Below are positions 1-8,446 of a stretch of 64,000 nucleotides of DNA, piece by piece. The stretch's first letter is position 1, and each line of letters opens with the position of its first letter. The notes under the pieces are model-generated. The model saw only the letters and a program-made list of their open reading frames with translations, was not told the origin of the DNA and did no database searches. The stretch is from Alkalinema sp. FACHB-956. GTDB taxonomy: Bacteria; Cyanobacteriota; Cyanobacteriia; Leptolyngbyales; Leptolyngbyaceae. Position numbers and translations under genes: made by a program. The stretch covers positions 1 through 64,000 of the forward strand of contig NZ_JACJRC010000026.1 of the NCBI RefSeq assembly GCF_014697025.1, given 5' to 3'.

Positions 1-75
1 ATCAGCATTGCCTGGAGCGCTTTATTGCAAGGTTAGACCTTGACCCAACTTTGATTAAATCACACCCCAACTACC

Positions 76-276
76 CTAGCCTGCTCCACTACGGGGCTTT
101 GGCTCCATAAATCTGTCCGGACCATTGAAGACCAAATCCTCAGCAGGCAAATCCCGAACGGAAATAATATCTACGTTGATCCCTTCCTGCTGCAAGCGCT
201 GCGCCGCTAAGGATAACAATCCATAGGTTCTCGATGGATGGGTGGGACTCCCTGCGATCGCTAATACATTTGCCAT
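76..276 (-). pseudogene. Truncated SsuE-like NADPH:FMN reductase (N-terminal fragment)
   Basis: The 66-residue product matches only the start of the SsuE family of flavin reductases, which supply FMNH2 to SsuD. The flavodoxin-like phosphate loop is visible as AGSPTHPSR at residues 8-16, and the next strand/helix is family-like to about residue 52 (AEDLVF). After that the sequence turns into an unrelated Pro/Gly/Ser tail and stops. Family members are usually about 180-190 residues. None of the three minus-strand frames in bases 1-75 continues the SsuE sequence, so this is a truncation rather than a simple frameshift. It lies directly downstream of ssuD, the position expected for its partner. 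I infer a decayed gene; a functional short protein is unlikely because the FMN and NADPH sites would be incomplete. Confidence 0.6.
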
Positions 277-305
277 TGATGCAACTCCTAATACGATAAT
301 GACTG

Positions 306-391
306 TGTAACTAATAGCTATGTAACTAATAGCTATGTAACTAACAACTGTGTAATTAACAAGTAATTAACCACTGTGTAACTAACAACTG
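306..391. repeat. Tandem 15-bp direct repeat between ssuD and the ssuE fragment
   Basis: The 15-bp unit TGTAACTAATAGCTA occurs twice perfectly (306-320, 321-335). Diverged copies of the form TGTAACTAACAACTG follow at 336-350 and 377-391. The array fills almost the whole spacer between the two genes. It resembles the other short tandem duplications in this window and I see no gene or hairpin in it. Confidence 0.85.
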
Positions 392-403
392 ACGAGCAGC
401 GCC

Positions 404-1588
404 TTAACTAGGACTCGTTAACTCAGGCCACTGAACTTTTCCACCCGACTGATTCGCGATCGAGTTTGGGAAACTCTCATTCGCCACAATTTCACCAAAG
501 GGACTTAAGACTGCCTGCGTCTGCAAGCGGGCTTGATTCTCCAAGGGCAAACGGGGGAACAACAGTTCTGCGACACGATAGGCTTCCTCTAGGTGGGGAT
601 ACCCCGACAAAATAAAGGTCTCAACGCCAAGTTCCGCATATTCCAACATTCTGGCGGCTACGGTATCCGCATCCCCCACCAAGGCAGTCCCAGCACCACC
701 CCGCACTAAGCCCACCCCTGCCCATAGATTTGGGCTGACTTCCAAGGAGTCACGGCTGCCATTGTGCAACTGCGCCATCCGCTGTTGACCGACGGAATCC
801 ATACTGGCATAGGCTTTTTGGGCTTTAGCGATCGCCTCATCATCCACATAGCGAATGAGTTGATTGGCCGCATCCCACGCTTCAGCATTGGTTTCTCGTA
901 CAATCACATGGAGGCGAATGCCAAACCGCAGAGTTCGTCCTTGGGCTTCGGCTAGTTTGCGGACGGCGGCAATTTTTTCGGCTACTTGAGCGGGGGGTTC
1001 TCCCCAGGTTAAGTAAACATCCACATGCTTGGCTGCCACTTGCAATGCCGCATCGGAGGATCCCCCAAACCACAGCGGAGGATAGGGCGCTTGTACAGGC
1101 GGAAACATCAGCTTCCCATTCTGGATATCAATGTATTCGCCTTTAAAATTGACCGTTTCTCCAGCTTCCAACTGTCGCCATACCGTCAAAAACTCGTCGG
1201 TGAGATCATAGCGCGCGTCATGGTCAAGATGAACCCCATCTCCTGCTAACTCACTGGCACTGCCACCCGCCACCACATTAATCAGCAACCGTCCTGCGGA
1301 CAGGCGATCGAAGGTAGCCGCCATCCGAGCCGCCAATCCCGGTGACATCAAGCCGGGACGAATGGCCACCAAAAACTTCATGCGCTGGGTTACAGAAGCG
1401 AGGGCTGAGGCCAAAACCCAGGCATCTTCACACGATCGGCCCGTGGGCAGTAACGCACCTGTAAATCCCAAATTGTCCACTGCTTGAGCAATTTGTTTTA
1501 AATAGGGCAAGTCGGTCGATCGTCCCCCCTGGGCAGTTGCTAGATATCGTCCATCACCATGGGTGGGAATAAACCAAAGTAATTGCAT
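404..1588 (-). CDS. ssuD: FMNH2-dependent alkanesulfonate monooxygenase SsuD
   Basis: This bacterial luciferase-fold (LLM) enzyme uses FMNH2 and O2 to split C1-C14 alkanesulfonates into an aldehyde and sulfite in the cytoplasm. The full-length protein has 394 residues (E. coli SsuD is about 380). It begins [18 protein letters not shown], as in canonical SsuD, and carries the family stretches [17 protein letters not shown] and [11 protein letters not shown] and the later [11 protein letters not shown] loop. About 40 extra residues follow the usual C-terminal [14 protein letters not shown] region. It follows the permease gene of the same operon-like set after a 552-bp repeat-rich spacer, so it may have its own promoter. 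Its natural flavin reductase partner downstream is truncated, so FMNH2 must come from elsewhere. Confidence 0.95.
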   Translation of the reverse strand: MQLLWFIPTHGDGRYLATAQGGRSTDLPYLKQIAQAVDNLGFTGALLPTGRSCEDAWVLASALASVTQRMKFLVAIRPGLMSPGLAARMAATFDRLSAGRLLINVVAGGSASELAGDGVHLDHDARYDLTDEFLTVWRQLEAGETVNFKGEYIDIQNGKLMFPPVQAPYPPLWFGGSSDAALQVAAKHVDVYLTWGEPPAQVAEKIAAVRKLAEAQGRTLRFGIRLHVIVRETNAEAWDAANQLIRYVDDEAIAKAQKAYASMDSVGQQRMAQLHNGSRDSLEVSPNLWAGVGLVRGGAGTALVGDADTVAARMLEYAELGVETFILSGYPHLEEAYRVAELLFPRLPLENQARLQTQAVLSPFGEIVANESFPNSIANQSGGKVQWPELTSPS

Positions 1589-1773
1589 TGCTTAAATCTA
1601 AACTCCTTTTTTTTGCCGAGGGCAGAGAACCGAAATGGGAAGCAGAGAACGTGAATGGGAATCCAATTGAATGGGAATCCAATTGAATATGTCAAGGTCA
1701 GCAAAGATGAGGCAAACCATGACACAGAGTTTCAAGCGAGCATTTCAAGCGTTTCAGGCGACTGAAATTCTCA

Positions 1774-1812
1774 ACTAAAATCCCAAACTAAAATCCCAAA
1801 CTAAAATCCCAA
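1774..1812. repeat. 13-bp tandem repeat, 3 perfect copies
   Basis: ACTAAAATCCCAA is repeated three times without a mismatch at 1774-1786, 1787-1799 and 1800-1812, in the ssuD upstream spacer. Confidence 0.9.
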
Positions 1813-2021
1813 AAGTACGGCTGCTGAAAAAGACAGAAGGCTCAGATGGAGGGGCCTGACGAGACTCCCCAAGGGATAACAGCCACTAGGAAAATCTACG
1901 ATCGCAGTGAAAATCAGTGAAACCTAGTAAAACGCAGTGAAAGCTTAATAAACTTCAAGCAAACCACGGTAACTTGATCGATATACCGTAGTTTCCATAG
2001 TTCAATATCTCAGAAATTTGG

Positions 2022-2069
2022 CAGAAAAGCAAGGTTGCAGAAAAGCCGGGTTACAGAAAAGCAAGGTTG
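2022..2069. repeat. 16-bp tandem repeat, 3 copies
   Basis: CAGAAAAGCAAGGTTG occurs at 2022-2037 and 2054-2069, flanking a variant copy (CAGAAAAGCCGGGTTA) at 2038-2053. Noncoding spacer upstream of ssuD. Confidence 0.9.
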
Positions 2070-2140
2070 AGGAAAAAATCGAAGCAAATAGCTTGTAGCT
2101 AAGAGAAGCCGAAAAGCAAAATATTCCTAGGTCTTAATTC

Positions 2141-2953
2141 CTAGAGCCTAGCATGGTGAATCCTTTGGAGCGATCGCACTGTAGCATCCAAGCCATAGCC
2201 CAGCGCACCAATTACTAAAATCACTGCCAGCAATTCAGAATAGGCCAAGCGATCGCGCGTATCTAGAATGTAGTATCCCAAGCCAGCGCTCACACCTAGC
2301 ATTTCCGCAGGAACTAAAACCACCCAAATAATGCCAATGGCTAACCGGATCCCCGTCAAAATATGCGGCACAATCGCTGGAAAAATCACCCGAATCAGGG
2401 TTTCCCAGGATGTTGCACAAAGACTGCGAGACAGCAATAGCCAGCGTCGATCGACGGCTGCTACCCCTGCGGCGGTATTGAGTAAAATCGGCCAAACCGC
2501 TGCGATGGTCAGCAGGAAATAAACTGGACGATCGCCCACTCCAAGAACCATCACTGCCAATGGCATCCAAGAAAGGGGAGAAATCATCCGAATGAACTGA
2601 AACAATGCTGAGGTGATTTGATCCAAAGCACGGGAAAGACCGATGAAAATTCCTAGGGGAATCCCTATCAGAGTGGCACCCAGCAATCCAACAAAAACAC
2701 GGCGGAGACTAGTCATCAAGTGGGGGAAAAGGGCTCCCGATCGTAGTAACTCTAATAATGTGCCTAAGGTTTTTTCAGGAGAAAAATCACTGAAAATCAT
2801 CCCCTGTTGCCAGGGTAATCCCTGGAAGAGTGGACTCGTCCACAGCCACCAAATCAGCCCTCCTACACCCAAACCAAGAATGGGTCGGAGCCAGCGCCAA
2901 TCGAATAATTTTTGAGAAGCGGATGGGTTGTTGGAAGAGGGTGCTAAAGCCAT
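2141..2953 (-). CDS. ABC transporter permease, SsuC/TauC/NrtB type
   Basis: This is the inner-membrane permease of a sulfonate/nitrate-type (BPD_transp_1) importer. It has 270 residues with several hydrophobic segments: the N-terminal one near residues 25-43, then the six-helix core. The ATPase-contacting EAA-type loop lies around residues 180-205 (LSRSLCATSWETLIRVIFPA). Its ATPase and binding protein are encoded upstream at 4926-5786 and 3667-4926, with the carbonic-anhydrase-like gene between them (38-bp gap). This internal placement suggests co-transcription of all four. Substrate is inferred from the neighbouring ssuD; sequence alone does not separate sulfonate from taurine or nitrate permeases. 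Confidence 0.9.
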   Translation of the reverse strand: MALAPSSNNPSASQKLFDWRWLRPILGLGVGGLIWWLWTSPLFQGLPWQQGMIFSDFSPEKTLGTLLELLRSGALFPHLMTSLRRVFVGLLGATLIGIPLGIFIGLSRALDQITSALFQFIRMISPLSWMPLAVMVLGVGDRPVYFLLTIAAVWPILLNTAAGVAAVDRRWLLLSRSLCATSWETLIRVIFPAIVPHILTGIRLAIGIIWVVLVPAEMLGVSAGLGYYILDTRDRLAYSELLAVILVIGALGYGLDATVRSLQRIHHARL

Positions 2954-2991
2954 AGATTTCTGGTTTCACTAGGCGGTCTGGCCAACTTGAA

Positions 2992-3573
2992 CTAGGCAGT
3001 CTGGCCAGCTTGCGTTGCTTCAGGGACTTCAATTAATCGCCCTGTTTTGACATCATAGATATAGCCATAAATTGGGATAGTCACAGGGACTAAAGGATGC
3101 GATCGAATCCGTTGCACATCCACCACGACACTCTGGGCTAAGTCTTGGAATGTCAGCCAATCGACAAATTCTGCTTCCGTTGATCCTGGCCCACTGCCCA
3201 CGTCTTTCCAGCCTTGATCATCCACAACAGCGGTCACTAAACTCTGGCCTAACAAATCACGAATAATTTGATCGGTGAATAATTGCATCCCGCAGTCCGT
3301 ATGGTGAATAACAAACCATTCACGGGTTCCCAACAATTTGTAGGAAATCACCAGCGATCGAATGGCATCATCACTCGCTCGCCCCCCCGCATTCCGAATC
3401 ACATGGGCATCCCCTTCTGCGAGGCCAGCGTAGCGTGCCGGGTCAAGGCGTGCGTCCATACAGGTCAAAATCGCAAATTGGCGACCTGGTGGTAAGGGCA
3501 GTTGCCCCTTTTCGCCAAATTGTTCAGCGTAGGTTTGGTTAGCAGCAAGGACTTCTTGCAGAAGTTGGCTCAT
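2992..3573 (-). CDS. Beta-carbonic anhydrase homologue (clade D, Rv1284-like)
   Basis: A 193-residue cytoplasmic zinc enzyme. The beta-CA zinc ligands are visible as Cys38, His91 and Cys94, with the Asp40-Arg42 dyad in CMDARLDP and the HHTDCGM motif at 90-96. The stretch AHVIRNAG followed by LLGTRE is close to the short mycobacterial Rv1284 subgroup (clade D). The known reaction is CO2/HCO3- interconversion, but the Thiobacillus carbonyl-sulfide hydrolase also belongs near this clade. The gene is embedded between binding protein and permease of a sulfonate-type ABC operon, which is unusual for a CO2 enzyme. A role in handling CO2, COS or CS2 during sulfur acquisition is inference. Confidence 0.9.
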   Translation of the reverse strand: MSQLLQEVLAANQTYAEQFGEKGQLPLPPGRQFAILTCMDARLDPARYAGLAEGDAHVIRNAGGRASDDAIRSLVISYKLLGTREWFVIHHTDCGMQLFTDQIIRDLLGQSLVTAVVDDQGWKDVGSGPGSTEAEFVDWLTFQDLAQSVVVDVQRIRSHPLVPVTIPIYGYIYDVKTGRLIEVPEATQAGQTA

Positions 3574-3666
3574 GGGAATTGATGTGAATGGATAATTTCA
3601 GACCCCTAGCGGAGTGCCGTTGTCAACCTTCAGTGGAGATTTTCCGCGATCGCTCAAGCGATCAAA

Positions 3667-4926
3667 TTAAACTGCAAACGTCTCTGTGCGGGTTAAACTG
3701 TCGTCTAAACCGAATGCAGAGGGCCCACCCACTAACGGCAATGCATTTCTGACAAACGAAGCATCCACCAGATCCTGGGCAACTTGACTGGGTTGCAGGG
3801 CTTGCAAGAAGCTATTCTCCCCTTCTAGTTGGGTTTCTTGTAACAACTTCACTAAAGACTCTGTGTAGGAAGGAAAGGGATAGGGTTGGAAATCAATGCG
3901 GCTTCCAGGCCAATCAGGATGGATAATGGCCCCTTGTTTCCCATAGACCTCCTTATCGTAATAACTCAGGGTGCGTTGCAAAATTGGCAAGGGGTGAGGG
4001 GTATATTTCCCCCCATCCTTTGATAGGATTTGGGCAACTTCTCCACGGTGTTCCCGCATCCAATGCTGCGCTTTGACTAAAGCGTTGACCACTTTCTGTG
4101 ACCAATCTTTGCGCTGCGTTAAATCGTCTTCATGCATAAAGACAACACAGCAGGCATGATCTTTCCAAATATCTCCAGTGAAGCGCAAAATTTTTCCTTT
4201 TTCCTGGGTTTCTGCCGCTGCATTAAAGGGTTCCGCCACAATATACCCACCAATACTCTGATTGGCTAAGGCGGACACCATTTCAGGCGGGGGGAGTACC
4301 AGCAGATTCACTTCATTGGCGGCCAGGGGAGCGTCCTTGGGTTTCCGCACCACTTGCAATCCCGCTTGTTTGAGTACTTGTTGCAGAACTACGTTATGAA
4401 TTGAATACCAAAAAGGAACCGCGATCGATCGTCCGCCCAAATCTGCCACTGTGGAAATGCTGGGTAGCACCGTTAATGCAGAACCATTTGTATGATTCCA
4501 CGCCACCACTTTCCCAGGAAATTTTTTCCCGTAGCGAATCCAAATGGTTGCTGGCATGAGAACGTGAATCACATTTACCTGTCGAGCCAGAAACGCTTCT
4601 ACAATCTGTGCCCAAGAACGGAATAGGGTTGGCTGGTCAGCAGTTAACCCTTCGGCTTCATAGAGCTTCTGGGAGTGGGCAACCAGTAAGGGGGCCGCAT
4701 CTGTAATGGGTAAATAACCAATCTTGACGGCGGGATTTGCATTTTCTGGTGATGGTGAATTTAGCGTTCCTTGCTTGGATGCGGTATTCGATTGACACCC
4801 CCCGATCGCAGCGGTGGTTAATGCAGAAGTGCCTAGTAGGCCACTAAAGCGAAGGAAATCACGGCGACTCATGCCACAGCAAGCGCAATTGAGGGGATGG
4901 AGAAAAGATCGATTCGGTCTATACAT
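3667..4926 (-). CDS. ABC transporter substrate-binding protein, NrtA/SsuA-like, Tat lipoprotein
   Basis: A 419-residue periplasmic binding protein of the nitrate/sulfonate/bicarbonate group. The N-terminus has a twin-arginine motif (SRRDFLRFS, residues 20-28), a hydrophobic stretch and a lipobox IGGC at 41-44, so it is probably Tat-exported and lipid-anchored at Cys44. The mature part starts KIGYLPITDAAPLLVAH, typical of the NrtA/CmpA branch. Its ATG overlaps the TGA of the upstream ATPase gene by one base (TGATG), indicating translational coupling. The NrtA-like type would normally suggest nitrate or bicarbonate, but the ssuD-containing context argues for a sulfonate or related anion. Two extra cysteines (17-18 region, CACC) precede the Tat motif. 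Confidence 0.88.
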   Translation of the reverse strand: MYRPNRSFLHPLNCACCGMSRRDFLRFSGLLGTSALTTAAIGGCQSNTASKQGTLNSPSPENANPAVKIGYLPITDAAPLLVAHSQKLYEAEGLTADQPTLFRSWAQIVEAFLARQVNVIHVLMPATIWIRYGKKFPGKVVAWNHTNGSALTVLPSISTVADLGGRSIAVPFWYSIHNVVLQQVLKQAGLQVVRKPKDAPLAANEVNLLVLPPPEMVSALANQSIGGYIVAEPFNAAAETQEKGKILRFTGDIWKDHACCVVFMHEDDLTQRKDWSQKVVNALVKAQHWMREHRGEVAQILSKDGGKYTPHPLPILQRTLSYYDKEVYGKQGAIIHPDWPGSRIDFQPYPFPSYTESLVKLLQETQLEGENSFLQALQPSQVAQDLVDASFVRNALPLVGGPSAFGLDDSLTRTETFAV

Positions 4927-5786
4927 CAGTGATCTACTAGGGTGGAAAGTTCAGTCAAAATGGACAAACGTAAAGCTGCAAGGGCTTGGGTTTGGTGGAA
5001 TCGCGGTTTGGGGGGCGGAATTGACCATTCTCGGTGAATGCGTCCAGGCCGATGGTTCATTAAAATAATCCGATCGCCCAAGAGAAGTGCCTCATCAAGG
5101 TCATGGGTCACCATCACGACTGTACTGTGATGCTGTTCAATCACTTTTAAGAGCAATGTCTGCATTTCCAAGCGGGTCATGGCATCCAATGCACTAAACG
5201 GTTCGTCAAGCAGTAGGAGTTTAGGATGACGGATGAGAGTTCTGGCTAAGGCAACCCGCTGAGCCATGCCCCCAGACAGTTGATGGGGATAGGCAGATTC
5301 AAACCCCTCTAAATTGACGCTATGAATCACTTCTGCAAGGCGTGTTTTCACGTCCCGCCGAGAAAGGCGAGGCATATGTTTGAGTTGCAAACCCCAGACA
5401 ATATTTTGACTGACGGTCAACCAAGGCAAGAGAGCTGCATCTTGAAACACTAAACCCACTTGGGGTTGGGGTTGGTGAATGAGCTGACCTTTGAGGTAAA
5501 TCTCGCCCCGATCGGCGGATTGTAAACCCGCGATCGTAGACAGTAATGATGATTTGCCACAACCACTTAACCCTACTAAGCAAACCACTTCCTGGGCTTG
5601 AACCGTTAAATTAATATCGGTAAAAGCCGTCAGAGCCCGTCCGCGAACTAGATATTGTTTAGATAAATTTTCTACTCTTAAAAGACTCGTAGAGCGCTGG
5701 CGAAGGTGTAAGGATGAGTGTGATTGTGACGATTGTGATATATCGACTAATCCCAACTGATTCAGCTCGAAATGTGAGGGTTCCAA
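4926..5786 (-). CDS. ABC transporter ATP-binding protein, SsuB/TauB/NrtD type
   Basis: ATPase of the importer whose binding protein and permease follow. Walker A is GLSGCGKSS (72-80), the Q-loop is FQDAALLPW, the signature is LSGGMAQR (170-177), Walker B is LLLLDE (190-195), and the D-loop SALD and switch His in VMVTHDLDEA are present. All catalytic elements look intact. The start is TTG with GGAG about 8 bases upstream; the first 35 residues are a Ser/His/Gln-rich extension not typical of the family, so translation may begin later. The gene overlaps the binding-protein gene by one base. Substrate is inferred from context. Confidence 0.88.
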   Translation of the reverse strand: MEPSHFELNQLGLVDISQSSQSHSSLHLRQRSTSLLRVENLSKQYLVRGRALTAFTDINLTVQAQEVVCLVGLSGCGKSSLLSTIAGLQSADRGEIYLKGQLIHQPQPQVGLVFQDAALLPWLTVSQNIVWGLQLKHMPRLSRRDVKTRLAEVIHSVNLEGFESAYPHQLSGGMAQRVALARTLIRHPKLLLLDEPFSALDAMTRLEMQTLLLKVIEQHHSTVVMVTHDLDEALLLGDRIILMNHRPGRIHREWSIPPPKPRFHQTQALAALRLSILTELSTLVDH

Positions 5787-5895
5787 CGGAAGTACTCCCA
5801 GATATTCTACGGGAATGAATTTGCTAGATATTTTTGTGGATTAGATAGATCATTTCTTTGGAAATTCAGATTAATTACTCATTAGATAACTTTGA

Positions 5896-6990
5896 CTAGA
5901 CCGAGACATTGAAAGTAACTTTCTGTTCTCCTGAACTAGTTCGCTGTAATTCTGTTTCGAGCTGAACTAAACTCGGGGTTAAAACTGCCAGAAATCCAAC
6001 TTCTCGCAATCGTCGAGCAGTACCACTGGATTTAAAGTAGGCCATACCGCCCTTGGCTTCTAGTTCTAAGCCCACTGCATCAATCGCAAGGCGAGTGAAC
6101 GCGATTCGCAACTCAAAAATTTGACGTTCTTGTAATAGGGATCGATCGGGCAATTGACTGAGCGATCGTAGTTGCGCCTCCAGTTGCTCTAAGGTAATTT
6201 GAATGTATTGAATCCGAGGTTGCAGGATAGCAATATTGGGGTGGAGATGCGTTTTAATTTCTTGGAGGGCACGGCGAACCAGCCCTAAGCTGAGACCACA
6301 TTGCAACAGAATAAAGGCCGATCGAACTTGGGGCAAAAATGATTGCGCATCCTCACTAATAATCCATTGTGACGAGAGTTCTACATTATTCAACTTAAGG
6401 GTGCTTGTCCATGACGCCTGTAGACCTAATAACTGGAGATCTTCGCCCCGCTGCAAGCCCGGAGTGTGGGATGGTATCGCAACCACGATCGTATCCGCTG
6501 GACTGATTTGAGCCGCGACTGCCACCAAAAAGTTGTTCGGCTGTAGATTAGACACCCAAGGAAGAAAGCCCGTTAAGGTAACCGATTGAGCCGTCAGTTG
6601 CGCTTGTAACCGTAGGGGCTCAATTCCCGCTAAATGTTTCATCGCATTGGATAAACCCGTTGCGCCAGAAATCTCGGTTCGGAGCACCTTTGGCAAAATT
6701 TCCGATTGCAACCAAGAATTCTGAGTGCGTACTAAATATTCAATAAAGGCTCGCTGGCACCAAAATACGAAACCACTGGTCAAACAACACCCGGAAACCG
6801 TGGCGATCGCTTCAATGGTATCTAGCAAGGTTCCGCCGCTGCCGCCTAGGGATTCTGGCACTCCATAGCCCAGCCATCCTGCATCTGCAATGAGTGACAG
6901 CGAACGACCCACACTCGCTGTGGCTAGCCCTTCATCTAATGCATTAGCCTGTTGTTCAAGTAATGATTCCACTTGTTGAGTCTTCAGCAT
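5896..6990 (-). CDS. Acyl-CoA dehydrogenase-fold flavoprotein (DszC/SfnB-like)
   Basis: A 364-residue protein with the acyl-CoA dehydrogenase layout: an N-terminal helical domain with GYGVPESLGGSGGTLLD (residues 42-58), a middle beta domain, and a C-terminal helical bundle. The fold is shared by true dehydrogenases and by flavin-dependent monooxygenases such as DszC, and by SfnB of dimethyl-sulfone use. It lies 47 bases after the DUF4242 gene and 109 bases before the ABC ATPase, and it reads in the same direction. I infer an FMNH2-dependent oxygenase or dehydrogenase acting on an organosulfur compound. It is shorter than DszC (about 415 residues), and I cannot identify the catalytic residues with certainty. 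Confidence 0.7.
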   Translation of the reverse strand: MLKTQQVESLLEQQANALDEGLATASVGRSLSLIADAGWLGYGVPESLGGSGGTLLDTIEAIATVSGCCLTSGFVFWCQRAFIEYLVRTQNSWLQSEILPKVLRTEISGATGLSNAMKHLAGIEPLRLQAQLTAQSVTLTGFLPWVSNLQPNNFLVAVAAQISPADTIVVAIPSHTPGLQRGEDLQLLGLQASWTSTLKLNNVELSSQWIISEDAQSFLPQVRSAFILLQCGLSLGLVRRALQEIKTHLHPNIAILQPRIQYIQITLEQLEAQLRSLSQLPDRSLLQERQIFELRIAFTRLAIDAVGLELEAKGGMAYFKSSGTARRLREVGFLAVLTPSLVQLETELQRTSSGEQKVTFNVSV

Positions 6991-7037
6991 TCTCTTCCAT
7001 TCCCTGAATTAAGAGACATTAAGCTGTAAAGGGATGC

Positions 7038-7568
7038 CTAGTGCACATTCCGAATTTCAGTTAAACGATCGATCGGTGCCCCAACGACTTCCCGCGCAGC
7101 TTCAACGGTTTCTGCATCAGGGCTATCGTAAAAACAGAGGCATTTGCTAAGGTCTTCGCACACGTAAGTTCGCTCAAATTTCACCGCTGGCACCTGGGCA
7201 TAGAGAGGTGATTTCTCAGCCTTGCGTTGCAGGTAAGCCTCCATGGTTAACCCCGCAGGCAGATTCCATTCCACTAAGTAATTGGCCTGTGCTTTGCGAT
7301 CGTGCACAGTTTGTAGATCCTGACCAACTAACCGAACGGGTTGCAGGGACTCCACCGTCCAGCCAATGTCTCGAAAACTTGCTTGAGCCTGTTCTGGGCT
7401 AGGGGCTTTTAAGATAATAAATAGTTGCCGCAAATCTTGACTGACCTGTGCTTCAATCAGGTGACTAGATTGCTGAAGTGCATTCGCTGCAAGCTGATCC
7501 AATGAGGCTGTGAGAGCATCAGGGCTGTGAGTTTCGTCAAGCTTGCTTTCAATTAAATATAAGGTCAT
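7038..7568 (-). CDS. DUF4242 (SCO4226-like) protein, two-domain
   Basis: The C-terminal half (from about residue 97, YLVEWNLPAGLTMEAYLQ, to the end) matches the DUF4242 ferredoxin-like fold, whose characterised member SCO4226 binds nickel. The N-terminal half (residues 1-85) looks like a second, diverged copy of the same fold, with MTLYLIESKL and a long acidic helix. The ATG at 7568 is preferred over an upstream TTG because GGAG lies about 9 bases before it. It is the first gene of the operon-like set running down to ssuD. Biochemical role is unknown; a metal- or cofactor-binding accessory for the following flavoenzyme is only a guess. Confidence 0.72.
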   Translation of the reverse strand: MTLYLIESKLDETHSPDALTASLDQLAANALQQSSHLIEAQVSQDLRQLFIILKAPSPEQAQASFRDIGWTVESLQPVRLVGQDLQTVHDRKAQANYLVEWNLPAGLTMEAYLQRKAEKSPLYAQVPAVKFERTYVCEDLSKCLCFYDSPDAETVEAAREVVGAPIDRLTEIRNVH

Positions 7569-7822
7569 ACACAACGACTCCAGAACAGACTTGCAGAATG
7601 GATGACATTCCGCTGGTTATAAGCCTATGGGCAGGAGTCCATGGAGAAATAGTACAATGGATACAATTACAATGAGTTGTAATAATTCTCGTCTATGGGT
7701 CAAGCTGAAGGGTTGGCTAGTACAATCGATACAATTAGAGTCAATTTTGACAAATATTCTGATCAGGATTTTTAGCAACTCAGAAATTTCAGTGACTCAG
7801 AATTTTAGGCAATTTCAGAATT

Positions 7823-8446
7823 TTAGGTAATTAACGTCTGGAGCAATTCCTGAAGCCGATCGTGGCCATCTCGAAAAATAGACCACCCATCTCCCACCAA
7901 AACCGCTTCAATTCCCTCCAAGCTGGCTAGACGCTGTACCGATGCGATCGCGGCGGCTCGGTTCTGCAATTTAGCATCGGGTAACAGCGTTAAATCCCCT
8001 GCACGAGGGGCACGGATTAAATCCCCAGTAATCAGCGTATGGCCCCCTAACAATAGGGCTAATTCACCAGGGGTTTTAGAGCCGGATAGTTCCATCACTT
8101 GCAGTTGAGGAACCAATTCATCGCCATCGCCCAACCAGCGAATCTTAGACCCTAAGCTATCCTCAATTGTGATCAAAGCTGTCCGTTCGGCTTGGGGGGC
8201 TGCTACTTGGGCTCCCGTTTGCTGCGCGATCGCGATGGTATCCCGCAGGTGATCAGAATTTGTGATCACAATCCAATCTGCTCCGCCCAAGGATTGTAGA
8301 TGCCTCCAATCATGCGCACTTAAAGGTACTGGATCAATCAAAATATTGTCACTGGGGCGTATCCAGGCAATGCCATTAAAGTCTATATTTCGATTTGAGT
8401 CAAAAATTGACCAACCATACAGATCTGGGCGATGAAGAGACTTCAT
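7823..8446 (-). CDS. Metallo-beta-lactamase-fold protein with degenerate metal motif
   Basis: A 207-residue protein with the order of elements of an MBL-fold hydrolase: an IDPVP strand, a putative metal loop TNSDHLRD at about 61-68, then ELSGSKTPGELALLL, and LITGDLIRAP near 140. The usual HxHxDH signature is replaced by NSDHLRD, and the His normally in the PGHTPG loop is Lys (SKTPGE), so classical dinuclear zinc binding is doubtful. Related cyanobacterial and proteobacterial proteins with TNxDHxRD exist and are uncharacterised. It stands alone, 254 bases from the DUF4242 gene and divergent from the GST gene. Confidence 0.65.
   Translation of the reverse strand: MKSLHRPDLYGWSIFDSNRNIDFNGIAWIRPSDNILIDPVPLSAHDWRHLQSLGGADWIVITNSDHLRDTIAIAQQTGAQVAAPQAERTALITIEDSLGSKIRWLGDGDELVPQLQVMELSGSKTPGELALLLGGHTLITGDLIRAPRAGDLTLLPDAKLQNRAAAIASVQRLASLEGIEAVLVGDGWSIFRDGHDRLQELLQTLIT

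Larger units (their letters stand above)
1589..2140. other. Repeat-rich spacer upstream of ssuD
   Basis: I find no credible gene in these 552 bases. They hold several short tandem duplications: a 16-bp unit containing GGGAATCCAATTGA around 1654-1687, a 13-bp unit at 1774-1812 and a 16-bp unit at 2022-2069. The ssuD promoter presumably lies here, but I cannot point to convincing -35/-10 elements. Confidence 0.6.
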
